This document shows positions 1 through 12,000 of a stretch of DNA of 64,000 nt, one piece after another. The stretch is from Citrus sinensis (Eukaryota; Streptophyta; Magnoliopsida; Sapindales; Rutaceae), in NCBI RefSeq assembly GCF_022201045.2, contig NC_068557.1, positions 25,459,501-25,523,500 on the forward strand, given 5' to 3'. Within the stretch, counting starts at the first letter, position 1; each line of letters opens with the position of its first letter. The translations under genes and the position numbers were made by a program. A model generated the notes under the pieces. That model made no database searches. It was not told the origin of the DNA and was given only the letters and a program-made list of their open reading frames with translations.

Positions 1-1223
1 AGCCCATTTGAAGACTAAATATAAAAGCCAAACTTTGGTTTTAGAAAGGGGGTAGCCGCCAAAGAAGCCAACAGACGCTGGACGGAAAAGAAAAGTGGCG
101 GCTTTACTTTTGTTTTTAATCCTTTTCGTGAGAGGATTTAGAGCATTATAAAAGGAGAGCTGCCAGAGAGAAAAAAAAGGAGAATCGGGAGAAGAGTAGA
201 GCAGCAGCTGCAGGTTTGGAGCAAAACTGATCCAATTCGGCAAGAAGAAGAAAAAAATCAGCAGCCGGAATTCAATTGAAGAAAAAGGCAGCCGCTTGAA
301 TTAATTTTCATGACTGATTTTATCAATTTCCTTATTCCCAATTCAATTATGTTAGGCTAAATTTTTATTTGGTTGAGGGTGAATTCAAAACCCTAAACAT
401 GATATGCAATTAAATTTAAATTCTATCATTCAATTTATTTAATTGAGATTGTTTATGTTCTTCTATAATTAATGTTCATGGTTTATTCTTGTTTTATTTA
501 AGTGGCCAATTAGATAGAACTTGAATAAATTTTATTGCTAGATTAAAATTCTTGATCCGTAATTGTCTTGATATTTTAATCATTAGTAGCAGGTTGGAAT
601 TAATGATTTCAATTGGAGAACATAACCTAGGTTAAATAATCCGAGCTTGTGTGTTTATTGCCTAGATCAATCTAATATATTTCTTTGTTTAATGCTTCCA
701 TTATCTTAAATTTAAAGAGCTTATTTTAAATTATTTAATGGTTAGAGATTAGGTGAAGAGATTATTTTACCTAACGACACACTAAGGAAAGATTGAGACT
801 AACAGAGCTTATTGTTGTCTATGGTTGATAGTTTCAATATAAATTGATAATAGAATTGATATATTATGTGCATGTTTGGTGGTGGCGAATGATCCTTTAA
901 CCAAAGTTTTCATCATTATTATTTCTTTCTCCTTTAATTAGAGTTTTTATTAAATTATTGTTCGTAATTTTAATTTCTCTATTTCTTACTATTTAGTTAA
1001 AAATTCATAAACCCCTCTTTTATTTTTAATTGGTATTTTCTTTAGTTAGACTAATTTATATTATTATTACTATTACTATTATTTTATTTTAAATCTTGCT
1101 TTGGAGTTAATAATAAATATAACTAGCATAGTTTCTGTGGGATCGATCCTTACTCGTTATGTACTAATTATTTATATTAGTGGTAAGGTTTTAAATTTTG
1201 TGCACCTTAACGACACTACCAAA
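1..1223 (+). mobile_element. LTR-retrotransposon-like fragment (left end outside window)
   Basis: No coding frame of note. A TATA-like stretch (attataaaagg near 145) is followed by a purine-rich leader. Near 1134-1215 there is a 'tctgtgggatcgatcctta' type sequence followed by a short 'gtgcacctt' end, a layout I associate with the R/U5 part of Gypsy-type plant LTRs. It stops abruptly at 1223, where it meets a segment that recurs at 16.7 kb without this flank, which marks a junction. Family assignment is inference; the left end is outside the window, so full or solo LTR cannot be decided. Confidence 0.4.
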
Positions 1224-1465
1224 ATGCAACACCAAAATCATTGTTTTAATATGTTTGCATGGTCTAAATTCTCAAGTAGATATGGAGGCTGCAAATGAAG
1301 GATTTGGTCCATTTTCTTTGACATGTCATCAAACCACTTTTTGGCTACAAATAGAACCCTCGTTTGACATAGCAAATCATCCCGAAGCAGCACGAGTGAG
1401 AGCACAAAGAGTTCAAGTCACAAAAATATTTGATGTCTATTGATTATGTATTGATAACTTCATGA
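1224..1465 (-). repeat. Dispersed duplicate cassette, copy 1, with 59-codon open frame
   Basis: This segment matches 16678-16930 closely. On the minus strand both copies keep one open frame ending at the same stop codon (here 1417 down to 1238, 59 codons plus stop). The frame includes FVAKKWFDDMSKK, LHLQPP and LLENLDHANILKQ. The two copies differ by one whole codon (an extra Asp here) and by scattered substitutions, so the frame survived divergence. No full-length gene surrounds it. It resembles a last coding exon of an unrecognised protein carried twice into this cluster; I cannot name the family. Confidence 0.5.
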
Positions 1466-2221
1466 AATGAGAATTATCATGACATTTCTAAACTTAAACT
1501 AGCATTACTTAGAGAGTAAATTATATGTTTTTATTACATCTTTAGTTACATTTTGCATGAGCATCTATATAAGTTTAATTTTACTAAATTGATTATATTT
1601 TATATCATTTTGTGTTATGATTATGTGCATGATTGTAGGTGACCAAAAAACTCAAACTTTATGGATGGATTGTTGCAGTAGTAGACTTGCAGAAATGACA
1701 AAAAACTTATCTGCAGATGAACTAAAACAAATTTGAATAAGAGAAGATGTTGTAGCAATTGTTGCAGCAATCCAAGAGCAAATACTGGCAAGACTACCCG
1801 CATATTAATTGACAAAGCAGTGACAGGCGGCACAAAAAGATATGCGATCCAAGTTTTCAAAAAAAGAGACACGTGGCCACATGCTTTTGATTGCCCTAAT
1901 TCTAAGATATAAAAAAAGCACACGTGAAAGAAACAAGAGGGAGGGGGCCGACACATAGAAGCAACGAAGAGAAAAAGAAAAATAAGAGAATAAGAGAGAG
2001 TTGGGGGTTCCAACAAGGGATTTCAAAGAAAAAGTAGGAGACATCGCAAAACCTAGGAGCGGGACATCTTGAATTTAGTGAATCTCAATTCCTCATCTTT
2101 ATTTGCATGTTTTCATCTCTTTATGGGAATATATTTGACGGCAAAAACGTGTGTTGCTACCATTTTATCACCTATCATGAACTAAACTTTGATGTAGTTA
2201 GGTGTTAAACAAGCTTAATGG
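1466..2221. other. Non-coding, retroelement-leader-like sequence
   Basis: No credible gene. A TATA-like run (gatataaaaaa near 1904) is followed by a purine-rich leader, similar in layout to the region near 145-250. It lies exactly where the intron, transmembrane and kinase exons of the adjacent minus-strand receptor (2308-3028) would be expected, so it probably belongs to the rearrangement or insertion that removed them. Family not identified. Confidence 0.3.
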
Positions 2222-2307
2222 TTATGACATGACTGTTTCTATGAATGAATTTTGTATAGATCGTAAAGAAATGATAAGTAAAACTTGAGAAGTTGTGAGA
2301 ACCTTAC

Positions 2308-3028
2308 CGTAACTTGCTGTAGCTACTATTCCATTTGAACAGTGAAGATACCCCTTGCTGTTAATTAGGCATTGGCCTCCTCCTCTCGAAGGACAGTCAA
2401 TACATTGTCGTCTTGCACGCCAGTTAGGGAGTACTTTTAGAGAGAAATTGCCAGTTAACAGACGAAACAAGTCAGACGCGTAGCGAGTCTTACTCGCTGC
2501 CACTGGGAGCTGAATAAGTGAACACTGAGGTGGAAGACTTGGTAGATCATCGTCATCTGGGTGATTGTAAAAGATCGTGGAGTCATCACAGGACATATTG
2601 AAATTCATGGGAATGTTGCCAAGAATTGTGGGGCATTTGAACAGGGTTAAATTTGATAGGATTTTAAAAGAGATGGAAGGAGAGCTGGGAAGAGAAATAT
2701 TTTTGAAGGATTCACAGCTGCGGTTGTCCAAGTGCCTTTAAAACACTTGATCATAAAGTGTAACAGTTTGATCCGCAGAGATGCTAGTGACAGATAACCA
2801 TGGCTCATTCTTTCCCAGTTGAATCTTTTGAACTGGCTTGTCGCAGTCATCCACTAAGCAGAATCCACACTCAGGGTGTGTTCGTATAGAGTAGGGGAAG
2901 TTGATATTGCGGAATTTTTCACAAGAAAAAGATGGACAACTTAGATTGAATCTCATTTGTTCTTGAGCTAAGGAAAGAAGCAAAAGATACGAGAGAATGA
3001 AGAACATAAGATAAGAGACGTGAGCCAT
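2308..3028 (-). pseudogene. LRK10L-type receptor ectodomain exon with in-frame nonsense codon; kinase lost
   Basis: First exon of a wall-associated/LRK10L-type receptor kinase. The chosen start (MAHVSYLMFF, 3028) aligns with the start of the paralogue at 12455; the frame is also open 20 codons further upstream. A hydrophobic signal peptide (about residues 1-22) is followed by the GUB_WAK galacturonan-binding-type domain, with its CPSF.C, NFPYSIR, HPECGF and VDDC cysteines. After that comes the second cysteine region ending CPSRGGGQC. A GT donor at 2307 follows YLHCSNGIVATASYG. One TAA at 2738-2740 interrupts the frame where paralogues have Gln (DQVF-stop-HLDN against DQVFQSHLN). The frame is otherwise open on both sides. 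No transmembrane or kinase exon follows downstream; retroelement-like DNA sits there instead. Confidence 0.8.
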
Positions 3029-3765
3029 TAGAAGAATCCCTGAATGGCAAGAGAGATCAACTAAGAATAATCTCTGTCCGCATTGCATCTTTTATCCCAG
3101 TCATCTTTGCTATTTCTTTCAGTTGTTTATCGTCTTGAACAAGTCAGTTGACTTGGAAAAATGAATTTGAAGGACGTAAATGGTTGACCCGTGATTAAAT
3201 GAAAAATTTCCAAACTCCCTTTCCACAACTAGGACTAAGAAAGCTTGACGCTGTAATTCTCCTCTTGAAGTAAGAATAGTAATAATAACGAAAATGCTAA
3301 TAAAAAGGGGCCTTCAAACGTTGTTCACGTTTTTGGAGAAATCTTAACATTTGATAAAGCTCTTTACTTGATGTTGCTATGCTTGAAATTTACATAGACC
3401 TAAATCTTGTAAGACATGTCATATGGGCTCTCATCTCTTAGTTGTATAAATAGCTGAGATTTAATTATAGAAGATGACTTGGCTTTTGATTAATTTTAAT
3501 ATGACTTTTGCACTCTCCATATCTCGCCTTATCTTTCTCACGTCACTTTCCACAAATAAATCAAGGTTTTATTAGGCATTTTTTAGCTATAGTGCTAACT
3601 ATACCACCAAGATTACTAACGAAAGTTTACTGTCCCAAAGAAGTGCAACTCACGCCTTCAATGAGTGAAAAATTGAAAATTGTATCAGTGTTATACGCTG
3701 ATATTTATCGAAATGGACGTATTAATTCCTAAGCAGGAAAATGTGCCTTTTCATAGCTAATGGGA
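3029..3765. other. Intergenic; 5' flank of one receptor copy and 3' flank of the next
   Basis: No gene. Around 3230-3320 there is a short match (gaagtaagaat near a ggcc run) to the upstream regions at 12.7 and 14.4 kb. From about 3585 the sequence matches 8850-9120, the 3' flank of the 9.1-12.5 kb copy. This shows that the duplicated block includes downstream non-coding DNA. Confidence 0.55.
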
Positions 3766-6058
3766 TTACAAAGTTAGTATACCGTGGATGGTTGAAGAAT
3801 CTGCTGGTGATCCTGGAGAAGACAAGAAAGGCTTGGGAGGAATTTGCAAGGAACCAAGGGTTCCTTTCAACATTTCCACCAATCTACTCATTGTTGGCCT
3901 GCTTGAGGGGTTAGTCTGTATGCACCACAAGCTTACAATTATCATCTTCCTTGCACATTCTATACCTTCTTCATTTTCACTGCCGTGCAATCCAAGCGCT
4001 TCATCCTTTTCAAGACGTTTGTAAATCCAATGCAGAAAATATACGTCACTGCTTCCATTATCCCGAGCATCTACGTTCTTTCTTGCTCCAGTCATTTCGA
4101 AAATCATCATTCCGTAGCTATAAACATGTGACTTGTAAGAGACTTCTCCAATATTTCTACAGACACTTCTGGAGCAATATACCCAACATTCCCCCGTGCC
4201 CCTGTCATTGAGATGATACTTTCTTTCCTGTTGCAGATTTTATATAGGCCGTGTTATAACTCATAACAGCTACACAAGAAATTTCAAGAAGCACTTTGAT
4301 AATTGGACTTGAAAGAACTGATCAGAGTAAACCAATCAAGAAAAAAATCACAAGAAACAGATTCAGAGCACAGTTTCAAGTACACAAATTGATGAAGGAA
4401 AAAACTGCTCTTTCATTGATCTCAACAATCGAATTACAACCTAATCACAAAGAAGAAATTACAAGGATCACAATGAACCAAATTGCAAGCAAAATGAACA
4501 AGAAATGAAGAAGATATCGATATGATATCAGAGGCTAGTCACAAGTGCCTTTTATTCTGATATTTCTGGAAAAAGTCATAACGAACTCTCAACGAATTCT
4601 GCCACATCAGCATAAGTTTTTCAACTAGACCCCTCCAACTGAAGTCGATCTGCACACTGCTCCAAGAATTCTTCCAAACTTGCATTTAAACCCAACGAAC
4701 CAGCAACTTATTTCCTCACGGGCCGAAATCAGAGATCTTGGGACAGAAGTCTTCATCTAGGAGAATGTTATGAGGCTTGATGTCAAAATGCAGAATTCAT
4801 GTACTGCAGCCAAGGTGCAAGTGCTCTAATCCTCGAGCTACGCCTACTACAATTTGTAGCAATGTTTCTCGTGCCAATTCATGATTTTCCGTGGATAAGC
4901 TGTTTCTATAAATGAACTTCTCAAGAGGATCCATTTGGACACAAACTCGTAGATCAGAGCTCTTCTGCGACCCTCGAAACAGAATCCTAAAAGAGTGACA
5001 ATGTTAACATGGGAAGTCCTGCTAATTCTAGCAACCTCGTTGATGAATTCTTCACCATTGCCTTTTGAATTATTTAAGAGCTTTACTGCCACATTACGAC
5101 CGTCAAAGTAGTTTTCCTTTGTAAACACCTCCATAGCCTCCTTGGCCAAGTTGATGTTTGAAATAATTGGTCATTTTCTTAATATCTACATAACAATATC
5201 TTTTAGGAGCCTGAGATTCATAATTCCATAAAAATGTCTCAATGTTCAGACAACTTTCAGTGGAATTGTATGATGAAAGTTTTCTCCTGAAGTAAAAGGC
5301 TATAAATATCAATATGCCAATTGCAATGGCTGATGCTCCTGCAACCAGAGAAAGGAGTCACTGTCAACTTAAAATTTCTTTCTCTACTTAAAGACAGATG
5401 GATGCTTCCCTCAAAACCATGAGTAGAAGCCAAAAAATAGTTCAGAAAATTTTGGATGGTCCAAAAATTGTGCTAGCAGATGTCCCTTGATTCTATTGAG
5501 AGTTGCAGGAAAACACAAGTGGCAGAGAAGAAATTTGAAGCGATTATAAGGTATCGGAATTTATTTGAATGTAGAACAATAGCAAAAATATAATAAACGA
5601 CGGACCTAAGCCGGACACTTGCCTTAGTCAAGTAGCAATACACCATTAATGTATTTGATTAAAAAGATACATTACTGTTTTCTGAGTTTTCTGTTTCCTG
5701 CAACAGAATTAAACAAAGACTGGTGTTAGTTGAGACTACGAAAAAATGTCACGATGTTCTCAAATCATCCAAATTTTGACAAAATTGGACAGGCAACTGA
5801 CAGAATAGCCAATCTCAACCAGATACAGAACTTGCTGCAACAAATCTGCTGCTTTCTCCAAATACAGGTAAAGGGACGGCCGAAATCCAACAAATAAATA
5901 AAAAGAGACTGAAAAATAGGAACTCGTTTTGTTGCATGTTATTAGATTAGACATAGCTTATGTAAATGTACAAAAAGAAAAAAAAAATTACTAACTCGGA
6001 GCAGATAGTGTTTTGTTCTTAGAATAACAAAGAACACAACAAACGAGTAAGAAGCCAT
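3766..6058 (-). pseudogene. LRK10L-type receptor kinase pseudogene, LTR-interrupted
   Basis: Remains of a full gene read right to left. The signal-peptide start (ATG at 6058) breaks off after about a dozen codons, because nearly the whole ectodomain exon is deleted. Intron sequence follows, shared with the 10.2-10.9 kb region. The kinase exon has [28 protein letters not shown], the [13 protein letters not shown] helix C, and a C-lobe ending SSRPTMSRLVEML and PPKPFLSSPGSP. Against the paralogue it has an extra base near 5105 and two more near 4925-4940, each shifting the frame. It is cut by a 469-bp insertion at 4252-4720 immediately upstream of the DFG-encoding codons. It cannot make a kinase. 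It is most similar to the copy at 9096-12455. Confidence 0.85.
4252..4720 (-). mobile_element. 469-bp solo-LTR-like insertion with 5-bp target duplication
   Basis: The element begins TGTTATAACTC and ends TTTCCTCACG. It is flanked on both sides by ggccg (4247-4251 and 4721-4725). The uninterrupted paralogue at about 9550 has that pentamer once (taggccgaaatc), so the empty site is visible in the same window. The minus-strand layout is LTR-like: a TATA-type run (aataaaagg) in the middle and an AT-rich end reading gagttataaca. The last base departs from the usual CA terminus (CG). No internal coding region is left, consistent with a solo LTR or a short non-autonomous element. Confidence 0.75.
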
Positions 6059-6130
6059 TAATATTCCGAATTCCCAATATGGCTGGAGAAATCAACTAAT
6101 AAACTACTAAGAATATTCTTAATCAACTAA

Positions 6131-6905
6131 TAAACTGTTGATGCTGAAATTTGCTCGCCCTTTATCCGATCAGATTTTTCACCAACGTTTATATGTTTGA
6201 TGGAACGATATCGCTACCTTCTCGTCTTAACGATTGCTTATGTCACTAGATTGAAATCACCCCTTTTTATCTTGCTAATTCTGCGTTCACAAAGAAATGG
6301 ATCAGAGACGCCGGTGGTTTTACCGGCGTAAACCCCCTGATGCCTAAGTTAGCACAAGGTGTTTACGGGAAAACGGTTCAATTTAGATTTCGGAATGGCT
6401 TATGATTCACTCTCAATTTAGGCAGAAAAACAGTCTAGTTTCAATTTGGCAGAGTTTTCCCTTCTCTCTCAGTTTTTTCATCCATTTTTTTATCGATTTC
6501 TTCCTCTTTATAGCCGCTGTCCCACGTTTCCGTTCACCTTTCATCCCCCCTTTTCCGGGTAGTGGCAACCCCTCATGGGACTCTAACTGCTACATTGTGG
6601 GCAAACGTGGGATATCGCATCTCCTTCAACGGTTCTGGGAAAAACGCAACTATCGTGATTCTGTGAGATCGTGTTCCCGCTCTTTGGGGGACAGGTATCG
6701 GCTCGGTATATGTCTCTGGTCGGTATATTCCTCTGGCTGGTACTCGTCTCGGGTCGGCCCATGTTTATAGAAGGCTCACTATCAGTGTTCTGCTCGTACT
6801 ATTCGGCTGAGGTGATCCACCCCGGGGTGGGGATGATGGCATGGCCGAGCTGGTGCTCTTATTTACGTAACATAAACTACTCAGAATAATCTTTGTAATT
6901 CTGAA
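6131..6905. mobile_element. GC-richer, retroelement-like sequence of unknown family
   Basis: This stretch is clearly less AT-rich than its neighbours and carries no conserved protein. Motifs such as 'cgccggtggttttaccggcg' and 'ccccctgatgcctaagtt' resemble the R/U5 segments of plant LTRs. It ends abruptly at 6905-6908, where homology to a PP2C coding exon begins without a splice acceptor, so it marks a breakpoint. Assignment as an LTR is inference. Confidence 0.35.
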
Positions 6906-6908
6906 TAA

Positions 6909-8627
6909 TCTTTGGAATGGCTTCAGGCTCTACCTCGAGCCTTAGTTGCTGGATTTGTGAAGACTGACAAGGAATTTCAGAGTAGAGGCATGGAACTGTC
7001 CCTTGTTCTTATTTTCATTCTTGCACTTCTTTTTTATTTCCCATCTTTGACTTTATGTTGTAAATCAAGCAAAAGTAATTTTGCTATACTTGTTCAATCA
7101 TCTTCAGGAGAAACATCTGGGACCACAGCTACATTTGTTATAGTTGACAGATGGACTGTGACTGTTGCATCTGTTGGAGATTCTCGTTGTATATTGGATG
7201 CTCAGGGTGGGGCTGTTTCCACCTTGACTGTAGATCACAGGCTTGAAGAGAATGTGGAAGAGTGCGTTTCTGTATCAAAGCTTTATTTCTTCCCTTATTC
7301 TGGATAGACTCTTTAATTAGTTATGCTGCAACTGCAGGAGGGAACGCGTTACTGCAAGGGGGGGGGGGGGGGGGGGAAGTTGGGAGGCTTAGCATTGTTG
7401 GAGGTGCTGAGGTAAGGTGTTTTAACATATTGGTCTCAAGTGTTATTCATTGGTCTTAAAGTAAAGGGCAGAATTTCTACAAAATAGAAAAAATCTATCC
7501 TGCAGTTTGTAACAAAATTTGCATAACCTTGACAGATTGGTCCCCTCCGTTGCTGGCCTGGTGGTTTATGCATTTCTAGGTCAATTGGAGACATGGATGT
7601 TGGGGAATTACCATACGTCAAACAGGTAAAGGTATCCGCCCTCCCCCCTTTTTTTGGGGGGGTTTCTACATCATGTTTTTCACTTGTGATTCTTTTCCAT
7701 CTTTCGACTGTGTTACCCGTGATTTTGAGATGGAATTGCTTGTTCTATCTTCAGCATGAACTCTTACTTTCTTCATTGTTTTAAAAGCTATCAAATGCAG
7801 GTGGAAGGCTTATTATTGCTTCTGATGGAATCTGGGATGCCTTATCCTCAGAAATGGCTGCACAATGTTGCCGTGGATTGCCGGCTGAACTCGCTGCCAG
7901 ACAAGTGGTGAAGGTAATTTAATTTGTTGTTTTACTACGTATTTGTTGCCAGTTCTTTTTAGAAGAACGTGCTAACATAGCTTTTCAGATGATTGCTTAG
8001 AATGTTTTCTCACTGTATTTGATGGATCACTATTTAGGAAGCATTAAGGACAAGGGGACTGAAGGATGATACAACTTGCATAGTTGTTGACATAATTCCT
8101 CCTGACAATACGATGCAGCCTCAGCCTCCTCCCAAAAAGCAGAATAAGCTGAGAGCGCTGCTATTTAGGAAGAAGTCCCTTGATTCAGCAAATAAACTAA
8201 CAAAGAAGCTTTCAGCTGTAGGAATAGTTGAAGAACTGTTCGAAGAAGGCTCGGCAATGCTTGCCGAAAGGTTAATGCTGTCTCCTTTGCATGTGTAAAT
8301 GTTCACTTTGTCATTGGAAAGGCTCAAAAGTATTGCTCTGATTTTCTAAATCTAGTTCTCAATCGCTTAAATGTTCACTTTGTCATAATTTTTAATGCAT
8401 TTTGCAGACTGGGTAATGAAGAACCTGTGTTGCAGTCAACATCTGGTCTTTTTACATGTGCTGTATGCCAAATCGACCTTGCTCCGAGTGAGGGAATCTC
8501 TGTTCATGCTGGTTCCATCTTCTCCACTAGCTCAAAGCCCAGGCAAGGGCCTTTCTTCTGCGCTGATTGCCGAAATAAGAAGGATGCCATGGAAGGAAAA
8601 CGCCCTAGTGGAGTTAAAGTAGCATAA
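6909..8627 (+). pseudogene. PP2C-family phosphatase gene, 5'-truncated
   Basis: A group of exons (about 6909-6987, 7108-7261, 7338-7411, 7536-7631, 7788-7913, 8038-8270, 8408-8627) encodes the C-terminal two thirds of a plant PP2C Ser/Thr phosphatase. Visible motifs are ALPRALVAGFVKTDK, TSGTTATFVI, VASVGDSRC, DHRLEEN, CWPGGLCISRSIGD, ASDGIWDAL and DDTTCIVVDI. The tail contains ELFEEGSAML and paired cysteines (CAVCQ, CADCR). The N-terminal part with the metal-binding DGH motif is absent; unrelated sequence starts just before EWLQALPRAL. A 19-G run at about 7358-7376 replaces ASGGE and shifts the frame by one. Four residues are missing before PYVKQ, and the first intron would need a GC donor. 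Exons 5-7 look undamaged. Closest in style to plant PP2C5/PP2C12-type proteins. Confidence 0.8.
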
Positions 8628-9095
8628 CTCCGTTATTGTAACCTCCTTATTCTTTCCCACTTCATTCTATTTTTTTGTGCCCACTTTCCATTAGGCTAGT
8701 GAATTGTTTGAATCTTACCATAGTGCTACATCAATTGTATATGTAATATATGCAAATAATGTAAAATGAGTTTTAGCGCCTCAGGGAGAGCTGATTGATT
8801 ATTGAGTGTTCCTTTGGAATTCCAAAACTTTTGGCGGTCTTGTATTTTGCGTTAGTGCTAACTAAACCACGAAGATTACAAATAAAGATTACTATGTGCC
8901 AAAGCAGTGGAACTCTAGTGAAAACTGCGTCATTCTTTGTTGCCTGATATTTATTGAAATGGACGTCTCTAATTCCATATTTATCGAAAATTGCACCAAT
9001 TTACAAAGTAGAGAGAGGGAGGAAAACAGTGCATTCTGATACCTAATGGTATTTTTACAATGTTATTAGTATACTTTGTATAGTTGAAGAGTCTG
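8628..9095. other. Intergenic; duplicated 3' flank with small tandem repeat
   Basis: No gene. About 8850-9120 matches 3585-3800, the equivalent flank of the other receptor copy. At 9070-9121 a roughly 26-bp piece (gttgaagagtctgct with its left flank) occurs twice in tandem, which is absent from the 3.8-kb copy. Confidence 0.5.
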
Positions 9096-12000
9096 CTATA
9101 CTTTGTTAGTTGAAGAGTCTGCTGGTGAGCCCGGCGAAGATAAGAAAGGTTTGGGTGGGATTTGCAAGGAATGGTGGCTTGCTTCCAACATTTCCACTAC
9201 TCTATTCATTGTTGGCTGGCTTGAGGGGTTAGTCTGTGTACACCACAAGCATACAATTATCATCTTCCTTGCATATTCTATATCTTCTTCATTTTCAATG
9301 CCTTGCAGTCCAAGTTCTTCATCCTTTTCTAGACGCTTGTAAATCCAATGCGGTGCTTCCATTATCCACAACATCAACGTTCTTTCTTCCTCCAGTCATT
9401 TCGAAAATCATCATTCCGTAGTTATAAACATCCGACTTGTAAGAGACTTCCCCAATATTTCTACAGAATACTTCTGGAGCAATATACCCAACAGTTCCCC
9501 GTGCACCTGTCATTGAGATGATACTCTCTTTCCTGTTGCAGATTTTAGCTAGGCCGAAATCAGAGATCTTGGGACAGAAGTCTTCATCTAGAAGAATGTT
9601 ATGAGGCTTGATGTCAAAATGCAGAATTCGTGTACTGCAGCCAAGGTGCAAGTACTCTAATCCTCGAGCTATGCCTACTGCAATTTGGAGCAACGTTTCC
9701 CAGGTCAATTTATGATTTTCTATCGATGAGCTGTTTCTATAAATGAACTTCTCCAGAGATCCATTGGACACAAACTCGTAGATGAGAGCTCTTCTGCGAC
9801 CCTCAAACAGAATCCTAAAAGAGCGACAACGTTAACATGGGAAGTCCTGCTAATGCTAGCAACCTCGTTGATGAATTCTTTACCATTTCCTTTTGAATCA
9901 TTTAAGACTTTTACCGCCACATTACTACCGTCAAGTAGTTTTCCTTTGTAAACACTTCCATAGCCTCCTTGGCCGAGTTTATATTTGAAAGAATTGGTCA
10001 TTTTCTTAATATCTGCATAGCCATATCTTTTAGGAGATAGAGATCGATAATTCCTTAAAAATGTCTCAATGTTCAGACAACTTGCAGTGGAATTGTATGA
10101 TGAAAGTTTTCTCTTGAAGTAAAAGGCTATAAATATCAATATGCCAATTGCAAAGGCTGATGCTCCTGCAACCAGAGAAAGGAGTCGCTGTCAACCTAAA
10201 ATTTCTTTCTCTAATTAAAGACAGATGGATGCTTCCTTCAAAACTATGAGTAGAAGCCAAAAAATAGTTCAGCAAATTTTGGATGGTCCAAAAATTGTGC
10301 TAGCAGATGCTCCTTGATTCTATTGAGGGTTGCAAAAAAACACGAGTGGCAGAGAAGAAATTTGAAGCGATTATAAGGTATCCGAATTTATTTGAATGTA
10401 GAACAATAGCAAAAATGTAATAAAGGACGGACCTAAGCCGGACACTTGCCTTAGTCAAGTAGCAATACACCAATAATGAATTTGATTAAAAAGATACATT
10501 ACCTAGTCCTGGCAGAAGCTTCAATCTAAGTTTTCTGTTTCCTGCAACAGAATTAAACAAAGACTGGTGTTAGTTGAGACTGTTAAAAAATGTAATGATG
10601 TTCTCAAATCATCCAAATTTTGACCAAATTGGAGAGGCAACTGACAGAATAGCCTATCTCAACCAGATACAGAACTTGCTCCAACAAGTCTGCTGCTTTC
10701 TCCAAATGCAGGTAAAGGGACAGCCAAAATCCACCAAATAAATAAAAAGAGACTGAAAAATAGGAACTCGTTTTCTTGCATGTTATTAGATTAGACGTAG
10801 CTTATATAAATGTACAAAAACGAGAAAAAAAAAATTAGCTACTGACTCGGTGAGTAAAAAAAAAAGTGTTTTGTTCTTGGATTTTGTGATACAAAAAGAA
10901 GTATTTGGATAGGGGAATTTAGAGCTGGCAAAATTTGACACGACCCGATTATCCGACACGAACACGACATAAATAAATGGGTATGAGTCGTCAAATTTAA
11001 CACGATTATTAAATGGGTCGGGTCCGGGTCAATATGATTTTTTTCTGTGTCGGGTTTGGGTTAAAATTCTTGACCCATTTACCCGATCAATGACCCGATT
11101 ATATTTTCTATTTTAAAATAATTTACATATTCTTATAATTAAAACTCAAATATTAGAGATAATTTTCTTTTTTTTATTCTTTAAAAGGGTGAATATAAAC
11201 ACAATGTTTTATTTATAAAATTTTACATACATTTAGAGCTTCAATAGTGTAAATGTGTAAAAATTGATAGACATGTATATTTTATAATATTGATATATAA
11301 TATTATATATATATATAAAATTAAAACCTCAATAGTGTACATGTGTAATATATTGGTAGATATGTATATTTTATAATATCGATAAATTATGCATGTATGT
11401 ATGTATGTCTGTATGTATGTATGTATGTATGTATGCATGATAGTGTGTAAATATTTGATGTAACTTTTGTTCAATATATAGATATTAAACGGGTTATTGG
11501 GTAACCCGATTATTTTTCCGTGTCGGGTTTGGGTCTCAATATTTTGACACGATTATTAAATGGGTCGGGTTTGGGTCGACCTAAATTTGACACGACACGA
11601 AGCTGACACGACACGAACACGACCCGATGACCCGTTTTGCCAGCTCTAGGAGAATTCAAAACTTATAGATTAGCTCAGACACTGGCTTGCTAGTAATTTG
11701 GGATATTACAGGAATAAGAACGAATATGTGTATATTATACGTCCTAATGTAATTTTGATACCTGTCCGTTCGTTTTCACATTGAAAATTTCCCTTGCTAT
11801 CATTTTGACACTGGCCCCCTCTCCGGTGACATTCATCACAAATCCTCTGTACTTCCACTTGAAGAGAGAAAACTGAAGTTAACATATTGAACAAGACATC
11901 AGGTTTTCTAGTCTTATTCACTGGGAGCTGAATCAGTGAACAGTTAGGTGGAAGAATACTTGGTAAAGCATCATCCGGGTGATTGTAATAAATAAAGGAA

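Noticed and set aside
11241-11474. 77-codon Tyr/Ile/His-rich frame on the minus strand
   Set aside because: Arises from the gtat microsatellite inside the hAT element.
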